Assembly (NCBI GenBank): GCA_963729795.1
Contig: CAVSPC010000040.1
Location: 1 to 64,000 of the forward strand
Reading direction: 5' to 3'
Length of the DNA: 64,000 bases
Origin: CAWBBA01 sp963729795
GTDB lineage: Bacteria; Desulfobacterota; Desulfomonilia; Desulfomonilales; Desulfomonilaceae
A model generated the notes under the pieces. It worked only from the letters and a program-made list of their open reading frames with translations, was not told the origin of the DNA and ran no database searches. Below, in pieces: positions 18,472 through 30,400 of the stretch (its first letter is position 1; each line of letters opens with the position of its first letter). A program made the translations under genes and the position numbers.

Positions 18472-20513
18472 CGACGTAAACGGATATTTGCATCAGTTTG
18501 GCGGGGCTCTGGCTCAAAAGATACAGACCGAAGCCGAGCCGCTTTTCACACCTGGGGAGGCATGGCACCCACGCATGCTTCAGCTCAAACGGAAGCCCTT
18601 TCAAGCGCAGGCCGATGCGATCCAGGGGGCCGTCGAGACGTTACGCACACACAATCACGTAATGTGTATCGGTGAGATGGGCGTGGGCAAGACGCTCATC
18701 GGAGCTGCTGTGCCCTATATGATGGAGAACGGCCATCCTCCGCGAGTTTTGGTCATGTGCCCCGGCCATCTTACCCGTAAGTGGGCGCGAGAGGTGGGAG
18801 AAACTGTGCCGGGTGCAGAGGCACGCATTATCACGAGTCTGTCCGATGTGCTCGCGATAGATCCGGCTGAACCACAGAAGAGCCTGCAGGTACTACGTGG
18901 TGAGCAAGGAGCGGGCGAAGCTGTCCTATGCGTGGCGGCCCGCTTTCAATCTCCGCCGCGGGGTTCCTGTATGCCCGGACTGCGGCTCAACTGTCGTAGA
19001 TCGAGACGGCGTGGAGGTGAGCGCTGAGACGTTACGGCATAGGAAGCATCGCTGTGGCGTATGCGGCGCGGCGCTGTGGCAAGCGGACAATAGCCGATTC
19101 CGTAGATTCTCCGTTGCTGACTACGTGAAGCGTTATCTGAACGGGTATTTTGACTTCTTTATCTGCGATGAAGTCCATGAGATGAAAGGGGGCAGTACCG
19201 CTCAAGGTAATGCGTTCGGTATCCTGGCAAGTGCCTGCAAGAAGACCATTGCATTGACGGGAACTCTACTGGGCGGCTATGCGAGCCACATGTTCCATCT
19301 CCAGTACCGGATGAATCCCCAAGCTATGGTCAAGGAAGGCTTCGCCTACGGCAATCGGATGAACTTCGTAAACCGGTACGGTGTGCTGGAAAAGATCACA
19401 AAGTACTATCCCGGCGACGACAACATCTGCTCCAAAGGGAAAACGGGTACCACGGTCACTCGGGAGAAGCCCGGAGTGAGCCCGGCCATCTTCTCGAATC
19501 ACCTGATGGGCTCCACGGTATTCCTCCATTTGCAGGACATAGCTCTGGATCTGCCGGAACTGAGGGAAGAAGTTGTTCCGATTGACATGGAGGAAGACCT
19601 GGCAGCGGCATACAACGACCTGGAGCACAGGATAGGCTCTGAGATGAAGCAACTCCTTGCCAGAGGATCTCGACGCCTCCTCGGCGCCTATCTCAACACG
19701 CTGCTCTGTTATCCGGACAGGCCTTTTCACAATGAGCCTGTTGTCGATCCTGCCAATGGAAACGTGATTGCAGAGCCTGCCTCGCTGCCTCTGGATCGCA
19801 TCTACCCCAAAGAGAACCAGCTCCTGAATATCATTCAAGGAGAGATCTCCCAGGGAAGAAAGTGTTTCGTGTACTGCACCTTCACCAACACAAAGGACGT
19901 GACAGGGCGGTTACGAGAGATTCTTCGCAGCCAGGGAGTCTGTGCCGAGATACTGAGGTCATCGGTGAAGCCGGAGCATCGTGAGGAATGGCTGCAACAG
20001 AAGGTCAAAGAAGATGTGCAGGTGGTGATCGGCAATCCTATGCTCGTCCAGACAGGACTCGATCTGCTCGATTTTCCCACCATCATCTTCTATCAGACCG
20101 GCTATTCCGTTTTCACACTGAGACAGGCGTCCCGCAGATCATGGCGTATCGGACAGGACAAACCTGTTCGGATTCATTACCTGCACTACGCAGGGACCAT
20201 GCAGGAACGGGCCATTGAACTGGTCGGCAAGAAGCTTTCAGCTTCATTGGCCATTGAGGGCAAACTCACCGATGATGGTCTTGCGTCCATGTGCGCCGGA
20301 GAGGACATGACGCTGCTGCTGGCCAAAGCTCTCGTGGAAGGAACGCATATCCAGGGAGCCGAGTCAGTGTGGCGGTCCCTCAACCAGCCCCCTCAAACTC
20401 CGAAACAAACGAATGTGATTCCCTTTCTTCGTAGGAACTGGTCACTGGAGCTGTTGGAAGAGCGTACCGGCATACTCTGGGAGGATCTTCCAGGTGCCTC
20501 GGCGCTTGCCTAG
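18455..20513 (+). pseudogene. SNF2-like helicase, frameshifted near 18883
   Basis: The start is ATG 18455 with AAGGAGG upstream. The first frame carries the Walker A motif GEMGVGKTL and runs off into nonsense after ~18890. A second frame starting upstream of 18897 continues with YYVVSKERAKL, a four-Cys zinc ribbon (CPDC...CGVC), the DEVH box in ICDEVHEM, TGTLLGG, and motif VI QASRRSWRIGQ. Removing one C of the CC at 18883-18884 joins the halves as one ~685-aa SNF2-like helicase. Such helicases occur beside DUF6094 genes in mobile elements. Either a true frameshift or a sequence error. Confidence 0.8.
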
Positions 20514-20606
20514 AGCCCTTCAACCAAGCCGCATCGAATCCCTCATCGACATTTCCACTTTCAAAACATTCGCAATGTTCGGAACCAGGACCAGTCAGTC
20601 ATTCGG

Positions 20607-20621
20607 AACGTTTTGAACGTT
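20607..20621. promoter_or_regulatory. AACGTT repeat, possible operator
   Basis: Two copies of the palindrome AACGTT, 9 bp apart start to start, lie 57 bp upstream of the next gene in a stretch rich in GAAC/GTTC words. A binding site for an element-encoded regulator is possible, but no protein can be tied to it. Confidence 0.3.
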
Positions 20622-20677
20622 CAGCACTGAAAGCTTGTGGCCGAACTGCACACGAATAAAGGAGGTACACGACAATT

Positions 20678-21238
20678 ATGCCTATACCGGACAAAGACCT
20701 GATGACCCGGCTCACCGAGCTGGTCTCAGAGTATGGCAACCAATGGAAGAAGATAGCCCCGATCCTCGCGGCGGAAGGCTATCGAGACGGGAAAGGTAAT
20801 GCTTACTCGGACAACTATCTCCGCAAAAGGATGAAAAACTACGAAGCAGCAAGCTTTGGAAAACGTTCAAAACCTTCTGAACCGGGGAAACATTCTGAAC
20901 CTTCTGCAATTGACATTTATGACCTGGCCCGCGCCGTCATCTCGCTCCTGATACAAGAGCAGCTCCTCGAATCAGCGGTCAGAGAAGTGTTGGGCAGCCT
21001 CGAACGTGCTCCGTTAGGACTCCAACATGAGATCCCACCCCAGCCTAAACGAGTAACAGACCGGCGTTGGGAGAAGCTTGCAGGCACCTGTGATTGTGAG
21101 CTTGCAAAGCTCTTTCACGTGAAGCGCCGTGAGCTGCGCCTGTCGGTGTCTCAGATGCTGGACTATGTGCTGTGGAACTTCTTCGGTCGGCTCCCGCTTT
21201 CCTTTCAATCGAAAGCTTCTGAACGATCAGAAGACTGA
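20678..21238 (+). CDS. Unknown 186-aa putative DNA-binding protein
   Basis: ATG 20678 is preceded by AAAGGAGGT, though 12 nt away. The N-terminal ~55 residues contain LVSEYGNQWKKIAPILAAEG followed by YSDNYLRKRMKNY, which reads like a small helical DNA-binding module of the kind found at the start of some recombinases. The middle is Ser/Pro/Glu-rich. The C-terminal ~70 residues are basic and helical. No firm family. It lies 164 bp after the helicase in the mobile-element block. Confidence 0.5.
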   Translation: MPIPDKDLMTRLTELVSEYGNQWKKIAPILAAEGYRDGKGNAYSDNYLRKRMKNYEAASFGKRSKPSEPGKHSEPSAIDIYDLARAVISLLIQEQLLESAVREVLGSLERAPLGLQHEIPPQPKRVTDRRWEKLAGTCDCELAKLFHVKRRELRLSVSQMLDYVLWNFFGRLPLSFQSKASERSED

Positions 21239-21249
21239 GGGGGCTGCGC

Positions 21250-21444
21250 ATGTCGATTCACCATCGGACACCTGGGGAAAGAATCTCGGGCATCGAATTC
21301 GCCGAGATCGAAATTCTCATGCTCATCAAAGGAGTTCCACCTGAGCATTTGCAACGAATACTCAATGCAAAAGGAGTCACCAAGCTGGCACGGCTTGACT
21401 CGCTCACCTTGAGGAATTTCCTCCATTACTTACGTTCCCTGTGA
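21250..21444 (+). CDS. Unknown 64-aa protein
   Basis: Starts 11 bp after the previous gene with GAGGGGG upstream. A compact soluble peptide (MSIHHRTPGERISG...) with two or three helices and a C-terminal LRNFLHYLRSL. No family recognised. It is the last plus-strand gene before a strong terminator. Confidence 0.55.
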   Translation: MSIHHRTPGERISGIEFAEIEILMLIKGVPPEHLQRILNAKGVTKLARLDSLTLRNFLHYLRSL

Positions 21445-21465
21445 TTGCCCGCCTGGGCTCATCTC

Positions 21466-21496
21466 GCCGCATATATTATATTTGCGGCTTTCTTTT
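21466..21496 (+). terminator. Terminator between convergent operons
   Basis: GCCGCA and TGCGGC form a 6-bp stem, extendable by A-T pairs, around an AT-rich loop, and are followed by TTTCTTTT. It sits just after the 64-aa gene, ahead of the end of the minus-strand signalling operon. Confidence 0.65.
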
Positions 21497-21808
21497 CACC
21501 GGTTCGGTGCTTCCAAATTCTCACCTTTCGCTCGTAGCCATGCCCTGCTGAGTTGTTTCCGCAATGACGATGCAGGTAAGGGCTTCTAATAATAACCAAT
21601 ACTTGCAAGGGAAGAATCCTATCCTTAGGTGTTCGACTGGTTGTATTTTTTTTGTTCAGGTTCATGGAGATGGCTTTGTCGGGCATTTGGCCAACAGGAG
21701 ACAATTCATCGGAAAAAGTGGCGGATCTTCACTCAGGCTTTTGCACACTCCGTCATCGTACTCGAAAAGCAGTGTGGATTACGAGTCCTTGTCGCAGCAC
21801 GCAAGCTT

Positions 21809-23242
21809 TCAATGGGAGCGATTCTGAAAACTCGCCACGCTCAGTTCGACTCCCAGGTCCTGGAGCCGTTGACTGAAATCTTCGATCAATCGTGCCAGCT
21901 CGTTCTGATCGGCATCCAGGTAAGACATGAGTAAAATCTTCTGTTCAGGAAGTCGATTGGCCATGACAATTTGACCCCGATAGTGTTGTTTGGCCAACAA
22001 CTTGAGGTCTGCAAGCACCTGGCCCATGCCCTGATACCTGTCAGCGGGGTTCTTTTGTGTTGCTCTCCGTATGAAATCATTCACCTCTGGGGGAAGATCG
22101 GAATTCACGGCACAAACATTTGGAACCGGCAACTCTCGATGCGCCATCAAGACACTGGCCACATTCGGCCCGGGAAACGGTTTTTGGCCGGTGAACATTT
22201 CGAATGCCGTGATGCCCAGAGAATAGATGTCCGTTCTCTCATCCACAGGGTCCATGTCTATTTGCTCGGGAGCCATGTAGTATGGCGTACCCACGAGGTC
22301 CAGATCCTCCCCGCTACCGACCGGGCAGGCAAGCCCGAAATCTACTATCTTTACTCGGTCCTTTTTCCGGATAAACACGTTATCAGGCTTGATGTCCTGG
22401 TGAACGATGCCTTCCTGGTGGGCGTATTCGAGCCCCTCGGCAACCTGCATCAAGAAGTTCATCGCTCGTGGGAAAGGAAGCCCGGAACTCTCCTTCAGCA
22501 TTTCTTTGAGAGACTGACCAGAAAGGTACTCCATGACGATAAAAATCGTCCGGTACGAGTGGTCGATGTCATAGACCCGCACAATGTTCGGATGATTGAG
22601 ACGGGCAACGACATGTGCCTCATTCTCAAATTTGCCTGTGAAGTCCGGGTCCATAGCCATTACATGCTTAAGCATCTTGATGGCCACGGGAAGGTTAAGG
22701 GATTCGTGAACGCCTTTGTAAACGACGCCCCATCCCCCTTCGTCAATCACATCCGTGATGACGTACTTCCCAATGGTCCTGTGGGGAGTAAACTTGGATT
22801 GTGAAATGCGCTTGGTTATCAGCTCGGTAACGAACTCACGGATACTCGGATAGGCCAGACACAGCCCATCGAATTCCACTCGACTAATACGCCACACAGC
22901 CATATCGGTTTCGGCATCCACGTGGGCTGTCCTGTACTCGCCGATCAGAATGCTCATTTCACCGACAAGCTCCCCGGATTTGCGACTAGTAACAGGTTTC
23001 GTGACGCCGTTTTTCTCGACGCTTACGGCACACGAGCCTTTCTGAATAAGATAAAGACAGTCAGCCTCGTCTCCCTGGCGAATGAATCGCTCTCCCGCTC
23101 GAATGGTCATGGGAGCTAGGCATGCCAGCACCTGGCTCTTGCTTTCATCCGGCGCAGAAGCGAAGAAGTCGGTGCTCAGAAGGTATTCGGAATCCTCTGG
23201 GGACATCTTTCGTTTCTTGAGGCGTCTTGACCGGCTTGGCAT
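21809..23242 (-). CDS. Cyclic-nucleotide-binding Ser/Thr protein kinase
   Basis: A 477-aa protein with an N-terminal cNMP-binding domain (~20-150): RAGERFIRQGDEADCLYLI and a phosphate-binding cassette GELVGEMSILIGEYRTA that keeps the Glu and Arg needed for ligand. The kinase domain (~160-425) has the glycine loop DEGGWGVVYKG, Lys in VAIKML, catalytic HQDIKPDN (HQD instead of HRD), DFG in IVDFGLA, and APE in MAPEQ. It starts at ATG 23242 after GGAGG. It is the last gene of an operon with three cyclase-domain proteins and a PP2C phosphatase, so it is the natural sensor and effector for a cyclic nucleotide made by them. Confidence 0.88.
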   Translation of the reverse strand: MPSRSRRLKKRKMSPEDSEYLLSTDFFASAPDESKSQVLACLAPMTIRAGERFIRQGDEADCLYLIQKGSCAVSVEKNGVTKPVTSRKSGELVGEMSILIGEYRTAHVDAETDMAVWRISRVEFDGLCLAYPSIREFVTELITKRISQSKFTPHRTIGKYVITDVIDEGGWGVVYKGVHESLNLPVAIKMLKHVMAMDPDFTGKFENEAHVVARLNHPNIVRVYDIDHSYRTIFIVMEYLSGQSLKEMLKESSGLPFPRAMNFLMQVAEGLEYAHQEGIVHQDIKPDNVFIRKKDRVKIVDFGLACPVGSGEDLDLVGTPYYMAPEQIDMDPVDERTDIYSLGITAFEMFTGQKPFPGPNVASVLMAHRELPVPNVCAVNSDLPPEVNDFIRRATQKNPADRYQGMGQVLADLKLLAKQHYRGQIVMANRLPEQKILLMSYLDADQNELARLIEDFSQRLQDLGVELSVASFQNRSH

Positions 23243-23326
23243 TTTAACCTCCGCGTCGCATGGCTTGGCCCCGACGCAAGGCAGCGACCGTAACTGTTCG
23301 GTTGCCGGGTGAGACCCGTGAGCGAT

Positions 23327-24058
23327 CTACTCAGGGTGTTTTTCCGTCTGCCTCACAATAATGACCGAAATATTGTCTGTGCCGTCCATATCGTTTGCGG
23401 CTTCAACAAGCAGATCGCAGGCTTCTTGAGGATTGTCCGAGCCATTAACGATACCCATGATCTGATCGTCCTGCATCATTTCAGTCAGTCCATCGGAACA
23501 GAGCAGCAGGCACGAGTCATCGTCCCACGGCCATTCTGTTGTCTCAGGTTCAATCCCGTCTTCAACTCCCAGTGCTGCGTAAAGACCGTGACGGAACTCA
23601 TGAGTTCTGGCTTCCTCGACGGTGATGCTGCCTTGTCTCACCCAGTCCGCGACAAAGGTGTGATCGTGAGTGAGCTGCTTCATGGCGCCGTTCGTAATCA
23701 TGCACGCCCTGCTGTCTCCCACATGGGAAATGAGAGCCCGATTCTCCGTGATGAGTGCGAGCACCACGGTGCTTCCCATTGCCTCCTCGTCACTGTCAGA
23801 TGGACTGATCTCGCGAATCTGACTATTAGCCCTGATGATAGCTTCTTCGACTACTTTTCTGGTTCCTTTGTCTCGGCCAATCCGATCCCGGATGTGATTC
23901 GCGATTTCCACAACTGCTATGAAGCTTGCCAACTCACCTGCCTCGTATCCTCGCAGGCCGCCGGCGACTACGAAGAGCCCTAGTTCGGTGTCGACCAGGA
24001 TGTTATCCTCGTTCAGTTCTCTGCTTAGGCCAAGGTCGGTTTTGAATCCTACTTCCAC
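23327..24058 (-). CDS. PP2C-type phosphatase with altered metal motif
   Basis: A 243-aa PP2C-family protein (GTG start at 24058). RELNEDN (motif 1), CSDGLTEMM and GTDNISVII (C-terminal metal Asp motifs) are normal. The usual VADGMGGH motif reads VVAGGLRGYEAGE: the metal-binding Asp is Gly (codon GGC), and the following Gly and His are Arg and Tyr. Activity may be reduced or lost, or the protein may act as a pseudophosphatase. It lies 84 bp before the kinase gene and 16 bp after the broken cyclase gene, so it should oppose or modulate that kinase. Confidence 0.85.
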   Translation of the reverse strand: MEVGFKTDLGLSRELNEDNILVDTELGLFVVAGGLRGYEAGELASFIAVVEIANHIRDRIGRDKGTRKVVEEAIIRANSQIREISPSDSDEEAMGSTVVLALITENRALISHVGDSRACMITNGAMKQLTHDHTFVADWVRQGSITVEEARTHEFRHGLYAALGVEDGIEPETTEWPWDDDSCLLLCSDGLTEMMQDDQIMGIVNGSDNPQEACDLLVEAANDMDGTDNISVIIVRQTEKHPE

Positions 24059-24074
24059 TGTGGCTCCGATCTCC

Positions 24075-27000
24075 TCAAATCCTCGTCAACGCCTCCTGCG
24101 CCTTGGCCAGCCAATAATCCATGCCCATCTCCCGGAACATGGTCTCGCTCTTTTTGATGTTTTCCAGTGCCTCGTCTCGTCGGCCCGACTCGGCATAGAC
24201 TTCTCCTAGCCAGAGATAACCCCAACTTGTAAAAGGTAGAAGTCGCAGTTCTTCGAGCAGGCGTATTCCTTGCAAAATGTGCTGTTCCGCAGTCTCGAAA
24301 TGCGTGTCTCCCGATTTGGCTAGCACCCTACCAAGCCAGGCTCTCGAAAGCCCTTGCCCGTCTCGTTCATTGTTCTCCAGAGAGAATTGAAGGGCCAGTT
24401 CAGCATGGGCTCTTGCCTCTGCCGTCTCGCCAAGCTGGAAATGGGCATAACTGCAAAAAAAGTGGCACACGGATCGCCACCACGGGATGCCCAAATCAGT
24501 GTGTACTTTGATCCCCTTTTCAATAAGATCAACCGCGGTAATGGGCTCTCCCATCAAGCAGTGTGCGTATCCCAGCCAAGCCGAAACTAATCCCCGGAAC
24601 ACAACCGTTTGCGATTCTTCCGCATGCTTGACGGTATTTTCAAGAAGCCCCACTGCTTTTTGTCCATCCCCCCAGATTGCAAACCAAGCTCCGTATGAAA
24701 ACTCTACAACTGCAACTGTGGCCGGGTGATTGATTTCGATAGCAAATGAAAGGGCTTTTTCAAATAATCTCTCACCCTGATCAAATGCCCCAGACCCTGC
24801 CGTGGCTGCCCCCCACAGCATGAGAACATGCGCATAGGGATTATACGCCGCACCAAAGAATTCCGCTTGTCTTCCTGAGCCTTCAATCAAGGCGATAATC
24901 GTAGGAGCAACTCTTCTTATTCTCTGATAATCTCCTGAGACCAAGCAAGACACGCATAAGTCACGCCCAATTGGGACCATAAGCTCAACATCTTCGACTA
25001 CTTCGGGATATTTCATACAACTCTCTACATATTGCCATCCAAGCTCCGGATCACCTCCTTTCAAAATATAGTAAACGCCCAAACCACTTTGTGCTTGCAC
25101 CTTCCTCTTGTCATCCCTGAGTTCCCCGGCCAGCGCTTCGGCTTTCTGGAGCATGGGGAGAAGACCTTCTGTAAATCCAGTCCTTCCTAATGGTCCTCGC
25201 ATCGCCAAGACGAGGTCTATCTGCTCTCTCTTGTTCTCGTCAGTTTGCGACAGTTGAGAGAGGACCTCCATCGCTTCTTTGTAGAACCGAACGCCCTCAA
25301 ACAGAGCGTCTTTTCGGACAGCCTTGTTCGCGGACTCCTTGAGGTACTCGTACGCCTTCGCCAGATTCCCGCTCTTCGAATAATGATAGGCCAGCATCTC
25401 GCAGAATTCTTCCAGTCTGGTGGGATAGAGGCTCTCAATGGCCCTACCGATCTTCTCGTGTATCTCCTTCCTCCGGTTGATAAGCAGGCTGTTGTAAGCG
25501 ACCTCCTGAACGAGCGCATGTCTGAATATGTACTCAAGGTCAGGGAAGAGGCTCTTCTCGTAGATGAATTCCAGTCCTTGCAGGTTGACCAGTCCTGATT
25601 TCAGCTCCTCTTTCATCTCAGTGATCGTTTCAAGGATGCGAAAAGCAAATTCCCGGCCTATCACCGCGGCCACCTGCATGATCCTCTTGAGGCTTTCCTC
25701 CAAACGATCCATGCGAGCTGCTATGATCCCCTGAATCGTGTCAGGGACCTGGACACTGGAGACATCCCGCGTCAGGACAAATTGATCATCCTTTTTCTGG
25801 ATAGAGCCGTTCTGAACCAGGGCATGGGTAAGCTCCTCCATGAAGAGTGGGTTTCCTGCGGCCCTGTTGAGGATCAGTTCCCTCAGCTCGGGGACCACAT
25901 CTCCGCCCTCCAGGATTGCTGCGACGAGTTCCGCGCTCGTGCTCGTGGAGAGGTGCCCCACGCCAATCATGCTGTAATAGGATTTGCTCCCCCACTGATG
26001 GGTATATTCGGGTCTGTAGAGAAGAAGGAGGAGAATTCTCGTCTTGGGGAGCCAGCCGATCATGTAGGTGAGGAACTCTTCGGTGGTCTTGTCGATCCAG
26101 TGAAGGTCTTCAATGACCAGAACAAGAGGCCGATCCTGGCTGCCTCGAATCAGCAGGTCCCGGATGGCCTCAAAGGTCTTTTCTCTTTTCTGTTTGGGCT
26201 CCAGCTTGGCGAATTCTTCATCATCGACCTTCAGAGACAAGAGTTCCTGGTATGGTGCGATGACGTGTCGAAGGTTCTCGTCAAGCCCAAGGATTCTCTC
26301 CTTCAGCTTCTGCCTGATTACGTGCTCTTGCTCGCCTTCTTTGACTCCGATGAAGGACCTCGTAACGTCGAGTATGGGCAAATAGGGCATCGAGCCGCCA
26401 TAATGAAGACATCGCCCTTCAAAATACCAGTGCTCGCCCTTTGGAAGAGTATTTCGGAACTCCAGCAGCAGCCTTGATTTGCCGACTCCTGCTTCACCCA
26501 CGATGCCGACGACCTGGCCTTCTCCTGATTGCACCTTTTCGAAACGCTGCTTTCAGCGTTTCGATCTCATGTGTGCGACCCACAAATCTGGTAAGGCCCT
26601 TGGCAGCAGACGCGGCAATCCTTGTTTCAACCTCAGTAGGCTTTATGAGTCGGTACGCCTCGACAGGCTCTTCTTTGCCTTTCACGTGAATCTCGCCAAT
26701 AGGTTCGAACTCGAAAAACTCTTTGGCCTGTCTGTATATGTGGTTTGACACCAGCACGCCGCCTGGCTGAGCGTTGCTCTCCATTCGAGAGGCAAGGTTC
26801 GCAGTATCCCCTTGAGCCGTGTAGTCCATACGGAGGTCATCACCGATGGAGCCGACTACCACAGGGCCTGAGTTGAGGCCGATACGCATTTTGAAATCAA
26901 TACCGTGCCTGTCTTTGAGCCTCTCACTGTACGGTATGAGAGCCTTCTGAATGGCTAAGGCAGCGTGGCAAGCTCTCTGTGCATGGTCCTCGTGCGCAAT

Positions 27001-27445
27001 AGGAGCACCGAAAAGAGCCATCACCCCGTCTCCACGAAACTGGTTGATAGTCCCCTCATATCGGTGAATTTCGTCCATCATGAGGCGAAAACACCCGTCC
27101 ATAATTTCGTGCACCGCCTCAGGATCGAGGTTTTCAAACATGGCAGTAGAGTTGGCAACATCAGCGAAGAGGATCGTGACGATTTTCCGTTCGCCCTCTA
27201 TGGAACTGCGAGTGGTGAGGATCTTTGTCGGCAAGATGTTTAGGGGTGTAGGAATGGGGCTGGTCGTAATCCAGGGGTTTGGCCTCTTTGGGCTTGCGCA
27301 GATCGTGGCCGCATTCTCCGCAGAAACTTCTGTCGTGGGGGATGGTAGCCCTGCATTCGGGACAGATCAGCTCTAGCTTGGCCCCGCAGCCTTCACAGAA
27401 TTTGACCCCTTCACGATTGTCAAAGTCGCATTTCAGGCATTTCAT
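24075..27445 (-). pseudogene. Zinc-ribbon/cyclase/AAA/TPR protein, two frameshifts
   Basis: Three consecutive frames form one protein like its two upstream paralogues. Frame 1 (from ATG 27445) has a double zinc ribbon (CLKC...CEGC, CPEC...CGEC). Frame 2 has the class III cyclase core (FADVANST, RGDGVMALFG). Frame 3 has Walker A GEAGVGKSR, Walker B VLVIEDLHWID, and TPR-like repeats to the C terminus (819 residues). Dropping one A (plus-strand TTT at 27224-27226) and one T (plus-strand AAA at 26542-26544) restores a single ~1120-aa frame with the family joins HLADKILTTRS and AAFEKVQSGEG. Either decayed or mis-sequenced. Confidence 0.85.
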
Positions 27446-27494
27446 CGGACTTCTCCCCCACAAGATCGCGCAAGAATTGGGCCTGAGCCGTGGC

Positions 27495-30400
27495 TTATAT
27501 TTGGGATCTCACCCGCTCCAGATCATCCAAATCCTTCTCCAGACCCATATCTTTGAACAATATCTCTGCCTTTTCCAAGTAGCCCTTTGCATCTATGCCG
27601 TTGAGTTGCTTGTATTTGCTTTGAGGTTCGAGAAGGCGTTTCCCTACTTCAAAGTAAGTGCGGGACAAATCGGGCCTTGCTCCGAGGCGTTCCCCTTCCT
27701 TGATGGACTTGTCCCACCACTTTAGGGCCTTGAGCTGCTTGCCGATGAGCCAATAATAGCGGCCCATCAACCTGAATATTTTGGTCCTGTACGGGGCATA
27801 TTTGCGTGAATTTCTGAGAGCCGCTTTGCCACTTTGAGAGGCCCTTTTAAGGAGTTGCGATATATGTGAGTGACAGTTTGAATCTGTTGCTTCTGCCAAT
27901 GAGTGGATATCTCCTAGGAACTGACCAACTAAAAATTGGCAAGCGAAAAGAGGAGGAGTGACGCATTGCAGAGAGATTAACTCTTTTCCTTTCGACAAAA
28001 CGTCGATAGCCTCTTCAACATCTTTCAGAAAAAACAGTATTTGCACCTTCTGGCCGAGGAACATCAAGTGTTGGAGGTCAAGGCTTCTTTGTCTCGTATA
28101 GGAAATGCCTACGTCAGCCTCAAGACGGGCATCATGCAACTTCCTCATTCTGGTGAGTAAGAAAGCTTTTAGGTTATGATGAAAGAGCCTGGCGAGGTCA
28201 TAATCATATATGTCACCTATTTCAGCCAACTTTCGTATCAACAACTCTACTGTTTTGAAATCGCCTTGCTCATTCCTTACCATGCCGAAAAACCAGATGT
28301 AACCGGTTACATTCCACAAATCCCCTCGTTTCAATGACAGATCGATCAAGGGTTCATCATAATCTTCCATGGCGTCCCACGTCCCTTTGCAGTGATGAAG
28401 CTGTGCATCCATCATGACGTACGCCGATCTAACCCTTATGTCGCCTCTATTTATAGTGTCCTTAGTTCGTTCCAGGATTCGCTTACTCAGATTGAACCAC
28501 ACTCCTGAGTGAGATACGACGCCACTCATAGCAAGCCATACCTGGGTCCCCCATGAACTCCTAGTTATGTCAAAGTGACAACTCTCTCCCGCAATTGCCA
28601 CGGTCTCAGTGAACAACCTGATGCTGTCGACATAGGCTAAGGCCTGGATTCTCTTGAAGCTCAACTCAAAAATCTCTTCATCTTTTTTGGTAGGAGCCCT
28701 TCTCGATTTGTTCGATGCAAGATAGAGATTCATGGCTACAACGAAGAAATTGGAAGTCAGCTTTAGCGCTATGATCAATTTGTTACGAGGCGAAAACAAG
28801 CCTCTGCGTTTCAGCAGCCGATCAAAATAGATCACTGCGTTTGCCCATTGAGCCTTGTTGTGGAACGCCAGAGCTACGTTTTTCTCAAAGGCATCGAGCC
28901 TTTCCGGGTCTGTGGCCTCTCCATGTTTGTCGATATATAGTTCGAGGGCTTTTTGAAAGTAGCCCAATGCTTCGCTGGATGCAGATGATCTCAATGCCTC
29001 CTCGCCTGCCTTCACCATGTAATCTTCGGCCTTTTCGTAATTGTCGGCCTTACTGTAATGGAGGGCGAGTATCCCGTAGAATTCGTGGAGCCTGTCTTTG
29101 AAGATCCTCTCTATTGACTCGGCGACCTTCAAGTGAAGCTGTTTGCGCTGCTGCAGAAGCGTTGATTCGTATGCAGCTTCTTGCGCAAGCGCGTGCTTGA
29201 ACAGGTACTCCAACTCTTGCATGCGGGTGCGATCTCGGATGAGTTGAACGTCTTTGAGATACTCGAGCCTATGATCCACGTCCTCAATGGAATCCGCGAC
29301 GTCTTTGATGATGCGGTCGAAAAAGCTTCTCCCAATCACCGAGGCAACCTTGACCAGCTCTCTCGTCTGCTGTTCAAGTCGGTCTATCCTTGCCATCAAA
29401 ACATCGTTGATGGTGGAGGGGATCAGCACTTTTTCAATCTTCTCCGTAACCTCGAACCCGCCATCCCTCTTGACTACAGCTCCCTCATCAATCAGGGAAC
29501 GGACCACCTCTTCGATGAAAAAGGGATTTCCACCAGCCTGCTCCACGATCTGATGTTTGACGGTGTGGGGAAGGCCCTTTATCGCAAGCATATTGTCGAT
29601 CAGGCTCTCGGCGCTATCATTATCCAGGGGCTGAATCTCTATTTCCACAAAGGAATCCGAAAGTATTTGTCCTGTCTTCGCCACCTTGCCGTCATCGCTC
29701 TCAAAGTACCCCGGTCGGTAGACATTGATGAAGGCAATCCTGTGTTTCTCGGCCAGTCGATATAGGGCCTCCAGCATCTCAAGGGAGCTGGTATCTGCCC
29801 AATGAAGGTCTTCCATGACAACAACGGTTGGCCGTATTTCAGCTCCCTTAATCACCAGTTCCCGTACGTTCTTGAAGATGAGCTTCTCCAGCGCTTCGCC
29901 TTCGATGCTCTTGACCCGTTCCGCATGCTTCCCGATGAGCTTCATGCCCATGAGGGTTGCGACGAATGGTAATATCTCGTTTGTTTCCTCTGGATGGACC
30001 TGCCTTATGGCTTTTTCAAGTTTGTCAAAGGCCTCGGCCTCAGAGTCGGCCTCTGCTATCATGGCCCACTGCTTGAAAAGGTCTATAATGGGATGGAAGC
30101 TCAGGTTCTTTCCGATGGATATGGCTCGACCTTCGAGAAGGGTCACTCGCTTCATTACATCACGTTTTTTCAACTCAGCTATCAGGCGCGATTTGCCTAT
30201 CCCCGCCTCGCCAATAACATTCACCACCGAACCTTCACCGTTGATGGCCTTCATGACCTGGAACTCAAGCTTGTCCAGCTCTTGGTCCCTTCCCACCATT
30301 TCGGACGAGACCTGGCGGTCGAAACGAACTGCCCGCTGGTGACCCTTTGCACTTGACACCCTGAAAATCTGGATGGCTTCAGCTTTGCCTTTGACTTTCT

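Noticed and set aside
21971..22804. Plus-strand open frame (277 aa) opposite the kinase gene
   Set aside because: Mirror frame of a clear Ser/Thr kinase with all motifs on the minus strand.
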